Below, in pieces: positions 35,982 to 44,308 of a stretch of 64,000 nt of DNA. Source of the stretch: Schlesneria sp. DSM 10557 (GTDB lineage Bacteria > Planctomycetota > Planctomycetia > Planctomycetales > Planctomycetaceae); contig NZ_CP124747.1 of NCBI RefSeq assembly GCF_041860085.1, forward strand, positions 682,001-746,000, given 5' to 3'. A program made the translations under genes and the position numbers. Numbering within the stretch: position 1 is the stretch's first letter; the number at the start of each line of letters is the position of its first letter. The notes under the pieces are model-generated. The model was not told the origin of the DNA, made no database searches, and saw only the letters and a program-made list of their open reading frames with translations.

Positions 35982-36949
35982 TGAATAAATTCCTTGGGAA
36001 ATGGATCTGAAACGGGGATGAGAATCACGCTTCGAAAGGAGTCCATCGATCGACTGACAGCGGCATTCAGCAGAGGTGGTTTTCGTTTTGGTGGATGAAA
36101 CGAGAATTTGATTTCAACCGCACGGGGAATTCTTCCCATCGTGTCGGAATCCCAGGTTGCATACCAGATCCTCCCGTCAAAGTAGCGAAGCTCGAACGTC
36201 GCCACTTCCGGGGCGAGAACCTGCGGGGTAGAGACGTTCGTCGGGTTGGCACCCTTTTCCTCCTGGACTTCTGCAGCCATGCGGTCCCCTTCGAACCTCA
36301 CCAGTCCGCTCGATGCGGAAACGCCGCTGGGGAGAAAGCTGTAAGAGACGAATCGCAGGTCGCTGGTCCTGAGCGGGCTGACTGCTGCCGCTGCGGGCGT
36401 TGTTGAGTTCACACCGTTCAGTGCGGTCCCCATTCCCGGTAACAAATCCCGGCGTGCACGAGCGATGCTCATGTCCATACGGATATTCGTTCCCCGAATT
36501 CCGATGCTCTTGGAGTTCGGGGTGGTATCTTCGGTTTCTTCGGTGGTCGTGCTCTCTTCAGAATTCGAGGAGGAACTTGAGGTGGTGGATTCCGTTTCAT
36601 CGACAGGAGGAGGGGGAACATACGTAATCGCACGAAGGTCCTGTTCCAGACGGTGAATCAACGCACGAGCCAGCTGGGCTCGCTCCATCTCTTCGCGCCC
36701 GCTCGCAGCGGTGCGCCAGGATTGATCGATGGCCGCATAGATCCCTGCCAGCAGCAAAGCCGAGATTCCTAAGGCCAGCATCGTCTCAAGCAAGGTGAAC
36801 CCGAAGCGGCCACGGTCCCGATCGTGGCGATGACTGGATCTCATGCTCCCCTGGCGTTGTCGACCTGCGCGGAAGTCGTCATCTGCTGACGACGGGGACA
36901 AGCCACGCCATCGTCTCTTTCGCACGGATTGAGTGGCGCTGTCTTTCAT
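35978..36949 (-). CDS. gspJ: Type II secretion minor pseudopilin GspJ-like
   Basis: A 323-residue prepilin-type protein. The processing site is G|FTLLE in RFGFTLLETMLALGIS, with Glu at +5 of the mature helix. The rest is a pilin globular domain with an acidic Ser/Thr/Glu-rich insertion near residues 110-150 that may be disordered. As annotated it has a leader of about 50 residues. ATG 36844 would leave a more usual leader of about 15 residues, and a GGGGAG site precedes it. Stop and start codons overlap gspI and gspK by 4 bases each, so the proteins are translationally coupled. Confidence 0.85.
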   Translation of the reverse strand: MKDSATQSVRKRRWRGLSPSSADDDFRAGRQRQGSMRSSHRHDRDRGRFGFTLLETMLALGISALLLAGIYAAIDQSWRTAASGREEMERAQLARALIHRLEQDLRAITYVPPPPVDETESTTSSSSSNSEESTTTEETEDTTPNSKSIGIRGTNIRMDMSIARARRDLLPGMGTALNGVNSTTPAAAAVSPLRTSDLRFVSYSFLPSGVSASSGLVRFEGDRMAAEVQEEKGANPTNVSTPQVLAPEVATFELRYFDGRIWYATWDSDTMGRIPRAVEIKFSFHPPKRKPPLLNAAVSRSMDSFRSVILIPVSDPFPKEFIQ

Positions 36950-37386
36950 TGACCCCGCTCCTCTTCTTTTTTCTCTTCGAGTCTTCCCTGTGCAGCCCCT
37001 TGCTGGAAGACTGCGAGTTGTCGAGCCCAGCGTTTGAGAGTGACATCGATGGTAGAAAGTTGACTGGCTCCTTTATGCGTGACTGTGACCTCGAGTTGAA
37101 CCAGATCCGCCGTACCACTCGGAATGACTTTTTGACTCCAGACCCATCGACTGTCATCAGGGAAGGGGACTTGGTTCTGAGGCTGCATGGGTTCCACACC
37201 CGCGAGAACTTCGTTGAGTTTCGTCTCGCAGCGAATCGTGGCCTGGGTCTTCAACCGTGCTTGCACGGTCGCCCGAGTTCCGTTCCAGGCCAGCTGAGAC
37301 AGTGCCGCGATCGCTCCGCAAAACAGGGCCAGCGCGAGAATAATCTCGAGCAGCGTCAGGCCCGTTCGATTCTGAGAACTCCGCAT
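36946..37386 (-). CDS. gspI: Type II secretion minor pseudopilin GspI-like
   Basis: A 146-residue minor pseudopilin. The N-terminal TGLTLLEIILALALF contains the peptidase site before Leu-Thr-Leu-Leu-Glu with Glu at +5. The helix ends in a short globular part (SQKVIPSGTADLVQLEVTV). The length fits GspI (about 120-130). It overlaps gspH by one base (TGATG) and gspJ by four, so it lies between them in one operon. It forms the trimeric tip with GspJ and GspK in known systems. Confidence 0.85.
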   Translation of the reverse strand: MRSSQNRTGLTLLEIILALALFCGAIAALSQLAWNGTRATVQARLKTQATIRCETKLNEVLAGVEPMQPQNQVPFPDDSRWVWSQKVIPSGTADLVQLEVTVTHKGASQLSTIDVTLKRWARQLAVFQQGAAQGRLEEKKEEERGQ

Positions 37387-38018
37387 CAGCGTTTCCCCTG
37401 AGTCAGTCGCTCCATGGCGACGGCACCCGTGAAGGCGCGAACGCGAAGCAGAATCTCTTGATTTCGTCCGTCAGCGACCGTGATTTCCGCATCGACGTTT
37501 GCCGAACCTTCTGGATGAAACAGAATGGGCGAACACCAGCTGACACCTGCAAGATCGTTGGCGTTGGGAAGTCCTTGGAGGGACTGCGGCGATAGCTTGT
37601 ACGACGCAGGGACTGCAGTCATCGTCCCGGCATTTCGCACTTTGAACGTGCTGAACACGATCCTTTTAGGCAAGTCTGCAGAAGCGCGGCCTAAAGGTCT
37701 ACTTCCTGAAACGGCGGGCTGAGCAGTACTGGAAAAATCCAGCTCGTAAGGAGCAACCACGAACCTGCTGCCGTTGAGTTCGCAACAGAATTGATAGACT
37801 AACCCGGACTCAATTGCACGGATACGGGCACTGGCAATGGCCGAGCGGACCCGTTCGGCGGACCCTGTCAATTTCTGCTGCCCAAACATCCGCATCACGG
37901 CCGGGACGGTCATCCCGGCAAATACGGCCAGCACTCCCAGCACGAGCAGGACTTCCACCATCGTGAATCCGCGTCGGCAGGGGAGGCGGGCACGACGAAT
38001 TGATGATGCAGGTTTCAT
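37386..38018 (-). CDS. gspH: Type II secretion pseudopilin GspH-like
   Basis: A 210-residue prepilin with processing site R-R-G|FTMVEVLLVLGVLAVFAG. Helix pattern AERVRSAIASARIRAIESG and the following beta-rich domain match GspH/FimT. It is the first gene of the operon gspH-I-J-K. No gspG major pseudopilin, ATPase or outer-membrane secretin gene is in the window, so the cluster must work with parts encoded elsewhere. About 145 bases separate it from sppA upstream. Confidence 0.8.
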   Translation of the reverse strand: MKPASSIRRARLPCRRGFTMVEVLLVLGVLAVFAGMTVPAVMRMFGQQKLTGSAERVRSAIASARIRAIESGLVYQFCCELNGSRFVVAPYELDFSSTAQPAVSGSRPLGRASADLPKRIVFSTFKVRNAGTMTAVPASYKLSPQSLQGLPNANDLAGVSWCSPILFHPEGSANVDAEITVADGRNQEILLRVRAFTGAVAMERLTQGKR

Positions 38019-38162
38019 TGGCTCGTTGACTTCCGCGTTCCAATTTCTCGCTGCTCATCACAACCCAGAGACACATCAACGAGACAGGTAAGTGACCCGG
38101 TCGGCCAAGTCCGTCTCGTGGATGTCGATGGTGCTGCACTCATGTGAGGAAACGAGGGCAAA

Positions 38163-39983
38163 CTACTTGATGTATAACTGGTACGGCATCACCGTAAGGA
38201 CCTTCTCCCGTGCGAGTTGATCATACACATCCAGACTCTTTAATTGAGATGAAATCTCGGCGGGAAGTCGGTTCAGCCAAGCTTTCATGACAGCGTTTCT
38301 GACATGGACTGATGGATCCAGCGGACCGAACAAAGCCTCGAGCGGGCTGGTTGGTTTTGGAAGATCGAGACGCTCAAGTTTCGACTCAGGATCGATTCCC
38401 GCAGATTTCTTTGCGTAGGCGATCGCATCGTCCAACGTTCCTAATTCGTCAATCAATCCCAGGTTCAGAGCCTGGGTTCCGGTATAGACTCGCCCGCGAG
38501 CGAGTTTTTCGAGTTTCTCGTATTCCATCTTGCGGCCTTCCGCCGCTTTCTTCGTGAACTGCGCATAAATGTCGTTCATCATTTTCTGCATCGCGTCACG
38601 TTCGGTTTCCGTCCAGGGCTTGGTCGTGCTCAGCACCCCGGCGTTCTTTCCTTTCTGAACGACACTCGTGGTGATACCGACCTTGGCATAGAACTTCTCC
38701 AGAGCGATCTTTCCTCCCACGACCCCGATCGAACCTGTGAGTGTTCCCGGTTCGGCAAAGATGCGGTCTGCACCCATGGCGATGTAGTAGCCACCACTGG
38801 CGGCAGTGTCACCCATACTGACGATGAGTGGTTTCTTTCCTTCGAGTGTTTCCAGTTCGTGCCACATCAGGTCACTTGCCAGCGCGCTTCCTCCCGGGCT
38901 GTCGACCCGCAGAACGACGGCCTTAACAGAGGCATCGTCCCGTGCCTGTCGGATGGCTTTGATCATGGTGGTTGACCCCATTGACTCTTCGCCGAAGAAG
39001 TCTCCTCGGCTGGTCCCTGACATGATGGGGCCGACAGCACTGATGATCGCAATTTTGGGACTGGACGATTTGCGTGTGGCAGGTTCGATTCCCATCATCA
39101 GGTTCATCATTTTCGCCATGCCGGTGAATCCACTGAAGTCGGTGTCGATTTTCTTTTTACCGTACGACTTCGTGATTTTGACTTCCGCATCCTTCTGATC
39201 TCCCTTGATCAGATCAATGATGTGGTCTTCATAGGCGACGTGATCAATCAGGCCACGTTCTTTCGCTTCCTGAGCAGAGAACAGACCCGTGTCGATGATT
39301 CCAGAGACCTGCTCCGCATTCAAATTCCGGGACTTGGAGACCATCTCGATGATCTGCTGATAGTAATCATCGATGATTGTTTCCATCTCTTCTCGGAAAG
39401 CGGGACTCATCTCCGATCGGCTGTAGGGTTCTGCTGCGGACTTGAACTCGCCCACCCGCAACATTTCGGGTTCGATCGCGAGCATGTCGAAGAGATTCTT
39501 GTAGAACGAGATTTCCGCTCGCAGACCGGGCAGCATCACCATTCCCGATTCAGGAATGACGATCTGGTCGCAAGCCGAAGCCAGCAGGTAATCTTTCGTG
39601 TCTGCTCCTTCGAGCCACGCGTAGACCTTGCGTCCGCGGTGCCGAATTTTTGCGATCCCGGACCGAAGTTCATTCAGTTTGGCCCAGCCAATTTGTGGGC
39701 TGTTGATGTGCAGAACGACGGCATCGAGACTTTCGTCGCCGGCGGCCTTTTTCAGCCGTTGCAGGGCATCATTCAGGGTTTCGACGACTTCACTGAACAG
39801 GCCTCCGCCACCCAGACCTTCCGTGTAGCTTCCCTTAATTTCGATGTGTGCGACATTCAATTTTTTCGCAACGACTTTTGCCGCTGGAGTCGCCTCTTTA
39901 GGGGAAGATGTTTCCGTCTGGGCATGAGCGGTTCCGACGGAAGCGGTTCCCAGCAATAAAAGAAATGCCATGAATCGTCGCAT
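38163..39983 (-). CDS. sppA: Signal peptide peptidase SppA (67K type)
   Basis: A 606-residue protease that degrades cleaved signal peptides in the membrane. It has an N-terminal signal or anchor helix (FMAFLLLLGTASVGTAHA) and two tandem SppA domains. The general base Lys181 is in GEFKSAAEPYSR of the first domain, and nucleophile Ser396 is in GDTAASGGYY of the second, as in the E. coli enzyme. VDSPGGSALASD precedes the nucleophile. It is the gene upstream of the gsp operon on the same strand, and its leader contains a perfect 12-bp inverted repeat. Confidence 0.92.
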   Translation of the reverse strand: MRRFMAFLLLLGTASVGTAHAQTETSSPKEATPAAKVVAKKLNVAHIEIKGSYTEGLGGGGLFSEVVETLNDALQRLKKAAGDESLDAVVLHINSPQIGWAKLNELRSGIAKIRHRGRKVYAWLEGADTKDYLLASACDQIVIPESGMVMLPGLRAEISFYKNLFDMLAIEPEMLRVGEFKSAAEPYSRSEMSPAFREEMETIIDDYYQQIIEMVSKSRNLNAEQVSGIIDTGLFSAQEAKERGLIDHVAYEDHIIDLIKGDQKDAEVKITKSYGKKKIDTDFSGFTGMAKMMNLMMGIEPATRKSSSPKIAIISAVGPIMSGTSRGDFFGEESMGSTTMIKAIRQARDDASVKAVVLRVDSPGGSALASDLMWHELETLEGKKPLIVSMGDTAASGGYYIAMGADRIFAEPGTLTGSIGVVGGKIALEKFYAKVGITTSVVQKGKNAGVLSTTKPWTETERDAMQKMMNDIYAQFTKKAAEGRKMEYEKLEKLARGRVYTGTQALNLGLIDELGTLDDAIAYAKKSAGIDPESKLERLDLPKPTSPLEALFGPLDPSVHVRNAVMKAWLNRLPAEISSQLKSLDVYDQLAREKVLTVMPYQLYIK

Positions 39984-40552
39984 AGATTACTCCTGAGATT
40001 TTCTTTGGGTCGCCTGACACAAATTCTGTCTGAAATGAAGGATTTGTGTCAGGTGACGCGATCACGTCCGATGACAAGTCGTTCCGTCGAACTGTCAAAA
40101 TTCCTGAAAGGTGATTTCACCCCCTGCTCGACATCGAGGGCGCACACGAATTGTCTTTCAATCTTACGATGCGTCATTCGTTCTGACTAGCACTGTGTAC
40201 ACTGAACGGCGAACATGAAATCCATCTGACGCGTCGCAGGCAGACAATGGGATGTCAGACAGCAGGCAGCCCTTCACAACTTTGTTCTGCTTTGATCCAT
40301 GTGTCAGAATGGACCCAACTGGCGTCGTTGCGTCTGGTTGCAGACAAACGTTGAGCGCTGCGGGGTAACGGGATCTTCTGCTTGCGTTCGGTCATGGTCC
40401 CTTTCAGATTTCGCGAGCCCTGCATGCTCCACCCGCTACAATATTCCGGAAACTGCTGGACGAGGTTTCGTGGTGACGGGCCATCCGGTCGGTAACAGAT
40501 CGCTGCAGAGGCAGTTCAGAGACGACTTCGCCCCATACATTAACGATCAAAT
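39984..40552. other. Divergent intergenic region between sppA and the radical SAM gene
   Basis: Nearly 570 bases with no gene seen. It should contain promoters for both neighbours. Its only clear element is the inverted repeat at 40013-40053. The short open frames (e.g. 40299-40610 plus) overlap the radical SAM start in another frame and lack ribosome sites. Confidence 0.45.
40013..40053. promoter_or_regulatory. 12-bp inverted repeat in the sppA leader
   Basis: CCTGACACAAAT (40013-40024) is exactly complementary to ATTTGTGTCAGG (40042-40053), with a 17-base spacer, 30 bases upstream of the sppA start. It may be an operator for a dimeric regulator, or form a stem-loop in the sppA 5' leader that affects translation or stability. 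Confidence 0.5.
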
Positions 40553-41635
40553 ATGGATAATCGGACGCCCCCTGCAGCTGTCGGCCGTGGTGCTCAAAGC
40601 AATCCGCTGAATCGGTATTCCCGGATTGAGTACGTGGAAGATCCGACACACCGGGACGAAGACGATGATGCGGAAGGACAGCGTCACAAGACTGAGTATT
40701 TCGCAGACCTTTCCAAATCCGTTGTAACAGAGAACGACAGCCCGGACGTTTTTTTTCGTTACAGCGTCAACCCGTACCGGGGTTGCGCGCACGGTTGCAG
40801 CTACTGTTATGCCCGGCCCACTCATGAATATCTCGACCTGAGTGCGGGGCTCGACTTCGAAACCAAAATCTTCGTCAAACAGAAGGCGCCAGAACTCTTT
40901 CGCGAGTGGCTCGCTCGCGATTCGTATTCGCCTGAGCTTGTCATGATGTCCGGCGTCACGGATTGTTACCAGCCGGCCGAACGGAAGTTTCAGTTGACGC
41001 GCGGATGTCTTGAGGTGGCATTGGATGCGAGGCAGCCCATCGCGCTCATCACCAAGAATGCTCTGGTCACTCGGGATCTGGACTTGTTGAGTGAAATGGC
41101 GAAGCGAAACCTGGTCAGCGTCGGAATCAGCATTACATCGCTCGATCAGTCCCTGACGAAAGTCATGGAGCCCAGAACGAGCAGCCCGCAGGCTCGCTTG
41201 CGCGCGATTCGCGAACTTTCGACAGCGGGTGTCCCAACTCAGGTGATGGTTGCTCCCGTGATTCCGAGTCTGAATGATTCCGAAATTCCAGCGATCCTGA
41301 AAGCAGCCCGCGAGGCAGGGGCCACATCAGCGGCCTACGTGCTTCTTCGATTGCCCCACACGGTGAAACCCGTGTTTCTGGAATGGCTGGAGAGGGCTCT
41401 GCCAGCGCAGAAGGATCGCATCGAAGGGCGCGTTCGGGATACCCGCGGAGGCCAACTCTATCGATCAGACTTTGCAACTCGCATGACCGGAACCGGTGTG
41501 GTGGCAGAACAGATTCGACAGACGTTTCAAGTCTTTGCTCGTAAGTATGAACTTGCCCAACGCTACCCGACGCTCGACGTATCTCAGTTCCGCTCACCCG
41601 TTCCCAAGTCTGGTCAACTCCGTCTGTTCGACTAA
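40553..41635 (+). CDS. PA0069-family radical SAM protein
   Basis: A 360-residue radical SAM enzyme. CAHGCSYCYARP holds Cys78, Cys82 and Cys85, which bind the 4Fe-4S cluster used to cleave S-adenosylmethionine. NPYRG just before it, and SGVTDCYQPAERKFQLTR, are typical of the PA0069/SplB-like group. It is cytoplasmic; the substrate of this group is not established, with nucleic-acid repair a suggestion from the similarity to spore photoproduct lyase. It converges with a membrane-protein gene downstream. Confidence 0.9.
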   Translation: MDNRTPPAAVGRGAQSNPLNRYSRIEYVEDPTHRDEDDDAEGQRHKTEYFADLSKSVVTENDSPDVFFRYSVNPYRGCAHGCSYCYARPTHEYLDLSAGLDFETKIFVKQKAPELFREWLARDSYSPELVMMSGVTDCYQPAERKFQLTRGCLEVALDARQPIALITKNALVTRDLDLLSEMAKRNLVSVGISITSLDQSLTKVMEPRTSSPQARLRAIRELSTAGVPTQVMVAPVIPSLNDSEIPAILKAAREAGATSAAYVLLRLPHTVKPVFLEWLERALPAQKDRIEGRVRDTRGGQLYRSDFATRMTGTGVVAEQIRQTFQVFARKYELAQRYPTLDVSQFRSPVPKSGQLRLFD

Positions 41636-41689
41636 ACGAACCGGGGTTTGCTTAGCGACGCCGGTCCCGTCGGTTGCAGGGGCGACATC

Positions 41690-42256
41690 TCACGACTTGA
41701 GGCTGGCTTTCTCGGATCCCGTTCGAGTTGGTAATTCGGACGCCGCAGGTGACGCATCTACACCCGCTCGAGTCAACAGACGAACGACCGCGAGCAGTCC
41801 AGCAATCATGATGACGATCGGAATCCAGAACGAGGGACCGAAAACGGCGGTTGCCTGGATCATGAGAAATGCGAAGACAGTTTGGACTCCCCAGTAACCG
41901 GATCGGTTATTCGGCCATGACAGGTCCCGCCACCAGAGCAGGGTGTCAACAACCCATAAGGCAACAAATGCCTCGTTAATGTAGAGTCCGAGTCCCGATG
42001 ACCATCCCGTCAATTCTGCGGTTCGCTTCGCCGTGTATGTGTAGGCTGCGTCGTGATTCCATTCGTGCAGAAAGTGAAACGCTGAAACAACGTGTAAAAT
42101 GAACCAGCCGCATCCCACCGTCCACCACCAGCGGGCCTGTCGCTGCGCCGAGGGCTCAGTCATCCCGGCGGCATCATAGAGCAGTCGCGCGACGTAACAC
42201 GCCACTGCGAATCGAGCTGTCCATCGAATCAGGAGTTCCCCCGGCATTCTCATCAC
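41690..42256 (-). CDS. Integral membrane protein of unknown function
   Basis: A 188-residue protein with about four hydrophobic segments, e.g. WTVGCGWFILHVVSAFHFL, EAFVALWVVDTLLWW and SFWIPIVIMIAGLLAVV. His and Trp are frequent in the first half (FHFLHEWNHDAAYTY), a pattern that can hold a metal or heme, but no family is recognised. The C-terminal 25 residues are polar and Ser/Ala-rich. It converges on the radical SAM gene with 54 bases between stops. ATG 42256 is used; ATG 42253 or 42247 are equally possible. Confidence 0.55.
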   Translation of the reverse strand: MMRMPGELLIRWTARFAVACYVARLLYDAAGMTEPSAQRQARWWWTVGCGWFILHVVSAFHFLHEWNHDAAYTYTAKRTAELTGWSSGLGLYINEAFVALWVVDTLLWWRDLSWPNNRSGYWGVQTVFAFLMIQATAVFGPSFWIPIVIMIAGLLAVVRLLTRAGVDASPAASELPTRTGSEKASLKS

Positions 42257-42814
42257 CTTTCATCGTCTGCACCGTATCTCTGACTTCACGCCGTCGTCTG
42301 CGAAGAAGTCTCTCGGACCTGGACTGTCACTTTCGCCTCGATTGAGTCTTCTGACATGTACGAACCGAATTCTTTAATCTGCCTGCGTCCAATTAGCCTT
42401 TTCATTGGTCAATTGATGGCTCCAGCAGGAAAATCATCGCAAGTTTCCGTACGATAAGTCGACTCTCTCGACGACGCATCAGGATCCGCCGGAGCTCTGA
42501 TGAGACTCCCCACTCTCGTCGTGATTTATTCAAGTTTTGAACGCGATCTCGTAGCAGGGAACGATGCGTTCGCCAAGCAGGTGCGATTGGATCGACGTAT
42601 GTGAAACGAGAACGCTGTCGGAGCGACATGGGCCAGATCGTGAGCATCCACTTTCGTGAATTCATCACACTCCTTTGAATACCGGTTTGAATAACGGGCC
42701 CCAAGATACGGTTGTGCATCTGTCCTGTACTCGCTTCCGTGCGTCGATGGCGATCAGCGAGTATCTTTAGATTCTCGAAAAACTTCTCTCCTGGTTAGAA
42801 AGCAATCCTCCATT
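42257..42814. other. Intergenic region, no gene seen
   Basis: About 560 bases between divergent genes. One minus-strand frame (42402-42719) is open but has no ribosome site and a random composition. Promoters for both neighbours are expected here; none was recognised with confidence. Confidence 0.4.
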
Positions 42815-44155
42815 ATGGTTTCGTCGGATCCACCTGTCGGGAAGTACAGACGGATCGCACTTTACTTGGCCGTCCTTGCCGTGCTGGTCGGACTTTCGGT
42901 CTGGTTCTGGCGAGATTTTTGCCTTTGGAGAGGTACCTCGGCATTGAGGCAGCGGAAGCTCGCTGCGGCCGAGTCCTGGGTTGCCAGAAGTCAATGGTTT
43001 CACGAGGGTGACGATCCTCAAGCCTGTCTGCTGGAGATTCGGATCGCGCGTCGCCAGCAGCAATTTCAACTCGTAGAGTCCAAGTTGCAACTGGCGAGCA
43101 AGATGGGTGTCCCTAAGTCAGAGTTGCGGCGCGAGCGGCTGCTCGCGATGGCTCAGACGGGTCAGTTCAGCGCCATGCAGGCGAACTGGTCGGATCTTTT
43201 GACGGATCCACGCGATGATGGCCCGGAAATCGCGCGAGCCTATTACACCTGGACGATGCTCAACCATAATCTGGAGCTCGCCAACAAGACGCTCGATCTC
43301 TGGCAGAAAGACTATCCGAAGGATCCAGAACCCCACGAACTGCGTGGCCGGTTTAACCAGTCAATCTACAACTGGGCAGAGGCAGAGTCCGACTACCGAC
43401 GAGCCCTGGCACTCGATCCGGACAATGACGATTTTCGTCTTGCACTCGCCAGCGTGATGCTGGAACGGCTGAAGACCAACGACGCCGTCCCGCTCTTCAA
43501 GGAGTACCTGTCACGGCATCCGGACAATCTGACGGCCATCCGCGGGTTGGCACAATGTGCCGCCACGGCGGGTGACCTGGATACGGCGATCGAGCTCTTG
43601 CGCGGGGCCATGGAAAACCATCCGGACGATTTCAACGTTCAGAAGTCCTATGGCGAGGTGCTGCTTGCAGCGAATCGTGCCTCTGAGGCTGCGGCGGTCC
43701 TGGAAAAAGCGTATCGTTCCGTGCCCGAGCATGCGAATCTCGCGTACTCCCTCGCACGAAGTCTCAAAGCCAGCGGCCGCGGCAACGAAGCCGAGCCGCT
43801 CCTTGCGTTTGTGGCCGAATCCAGAGCCCCACTGGACCAATTGACTGCTTTGGAACGTCAGTTGCGCGGTGAACCCGGGAATCTGGAACTGCGCATGCAG
43901 ATTGCGGCCATCGTTGCGAAGTACATCTCCCGTCAGGATGCAATCCGCTGGTACCAGAACCTGCTTCAGATTTCGCCAGACTACCCTCCAGCCCACCGCG
44001 AGCTTGTCGCTCTCTACCATCAGGCAGGAGATCTCGAAAAAGCGCAGTTCCACCAACGAGTGCTGGAGGGGAGGGGCGAAGCGAAGGAAATGGGTGACCA
44101 GCCGATTTCAGATCCCGCTTCGCCGACCACATCGGATGCGGATCGTACACCCTAG
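42815..44155 (+). CDS. Membrane-anchored TPR protein of the first CRTAC1 module
   Basis: A 446-residue protein with a single N-terminal membrane helix (IALYLAVLAVLVGLSVWFW, about 14-32), leaving the rest probably in the periplasm. About seven TPR units follow (e.g. YRRALALDPDNDDF, FKEYLSRHPDNLTAI, LRGAMENHPDDFNV, LLQISPDYPPAH). The C-terminus is a polar Pro/Ser/Asp tail. It is followed after about 150 bases by a CRTAC1 lipoprotein on the same strand, the same pair as at 46.6-49.6 kb. It likely serves as a scaffold for that lipoprotein; the biochemical role is unknown. Confidence 0.75.
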   Translation: MVSSDPPVGKYRRIALYLAVLAVLVGLSVWFWRDFCLWRGTSALRQRKLAAAESWVARSQWFHEGDDPQACLLEIRIARRQQQFQLVESKLQLASKMGVPKSELRRERLLAMAQTGQFSAMQANWSDLLTDPRDDGPEIARAYYTWTMLNHNLELANKTLDLWQKDYPKDPEPHELRGRFNQSIYNWAEAESDYRRALALDPDNDDFRLALASVMLERLKTNDAVPLFKEYLSRHPDNLTAIRGLAQCAATAGDLDTAIELLRGAMENHPDDFNVQKSYGEVLLAANRASEAAAVLEKAYRSVPEHANLAYSLARSLKASGRGNEAEPLLAFVAESRAPLDQLTALERQLRGEPGNLELRMQIAAIVAKYISRQDAIRWYQNLLQISPDYPPAHRELVALYHQAGDLEKAQFHQRVLEGRGEAKEMGDQPISDPASPTTSDADRTP

Positions 44156-44308
44156 TACTTGAACGAGGCAACGGCTGGCGCGAGTGCGAGGATAGCAATA
44201 CGAGCGCGGATACTTTAATCCTTACCTCGAATCCGCTTTTATTTCGAAGTTGGGCGACGACTCAATTCAATTGCTGAAAAGTAAACGCTCGCATTGGCAG
44301 GATCATCG

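Noticed and set aside
42402-42719. 105-residue minus-strand open frame
   Set aside because: No ribosome site and no recognisable pattern; it lies in a promoter-bearing gap.
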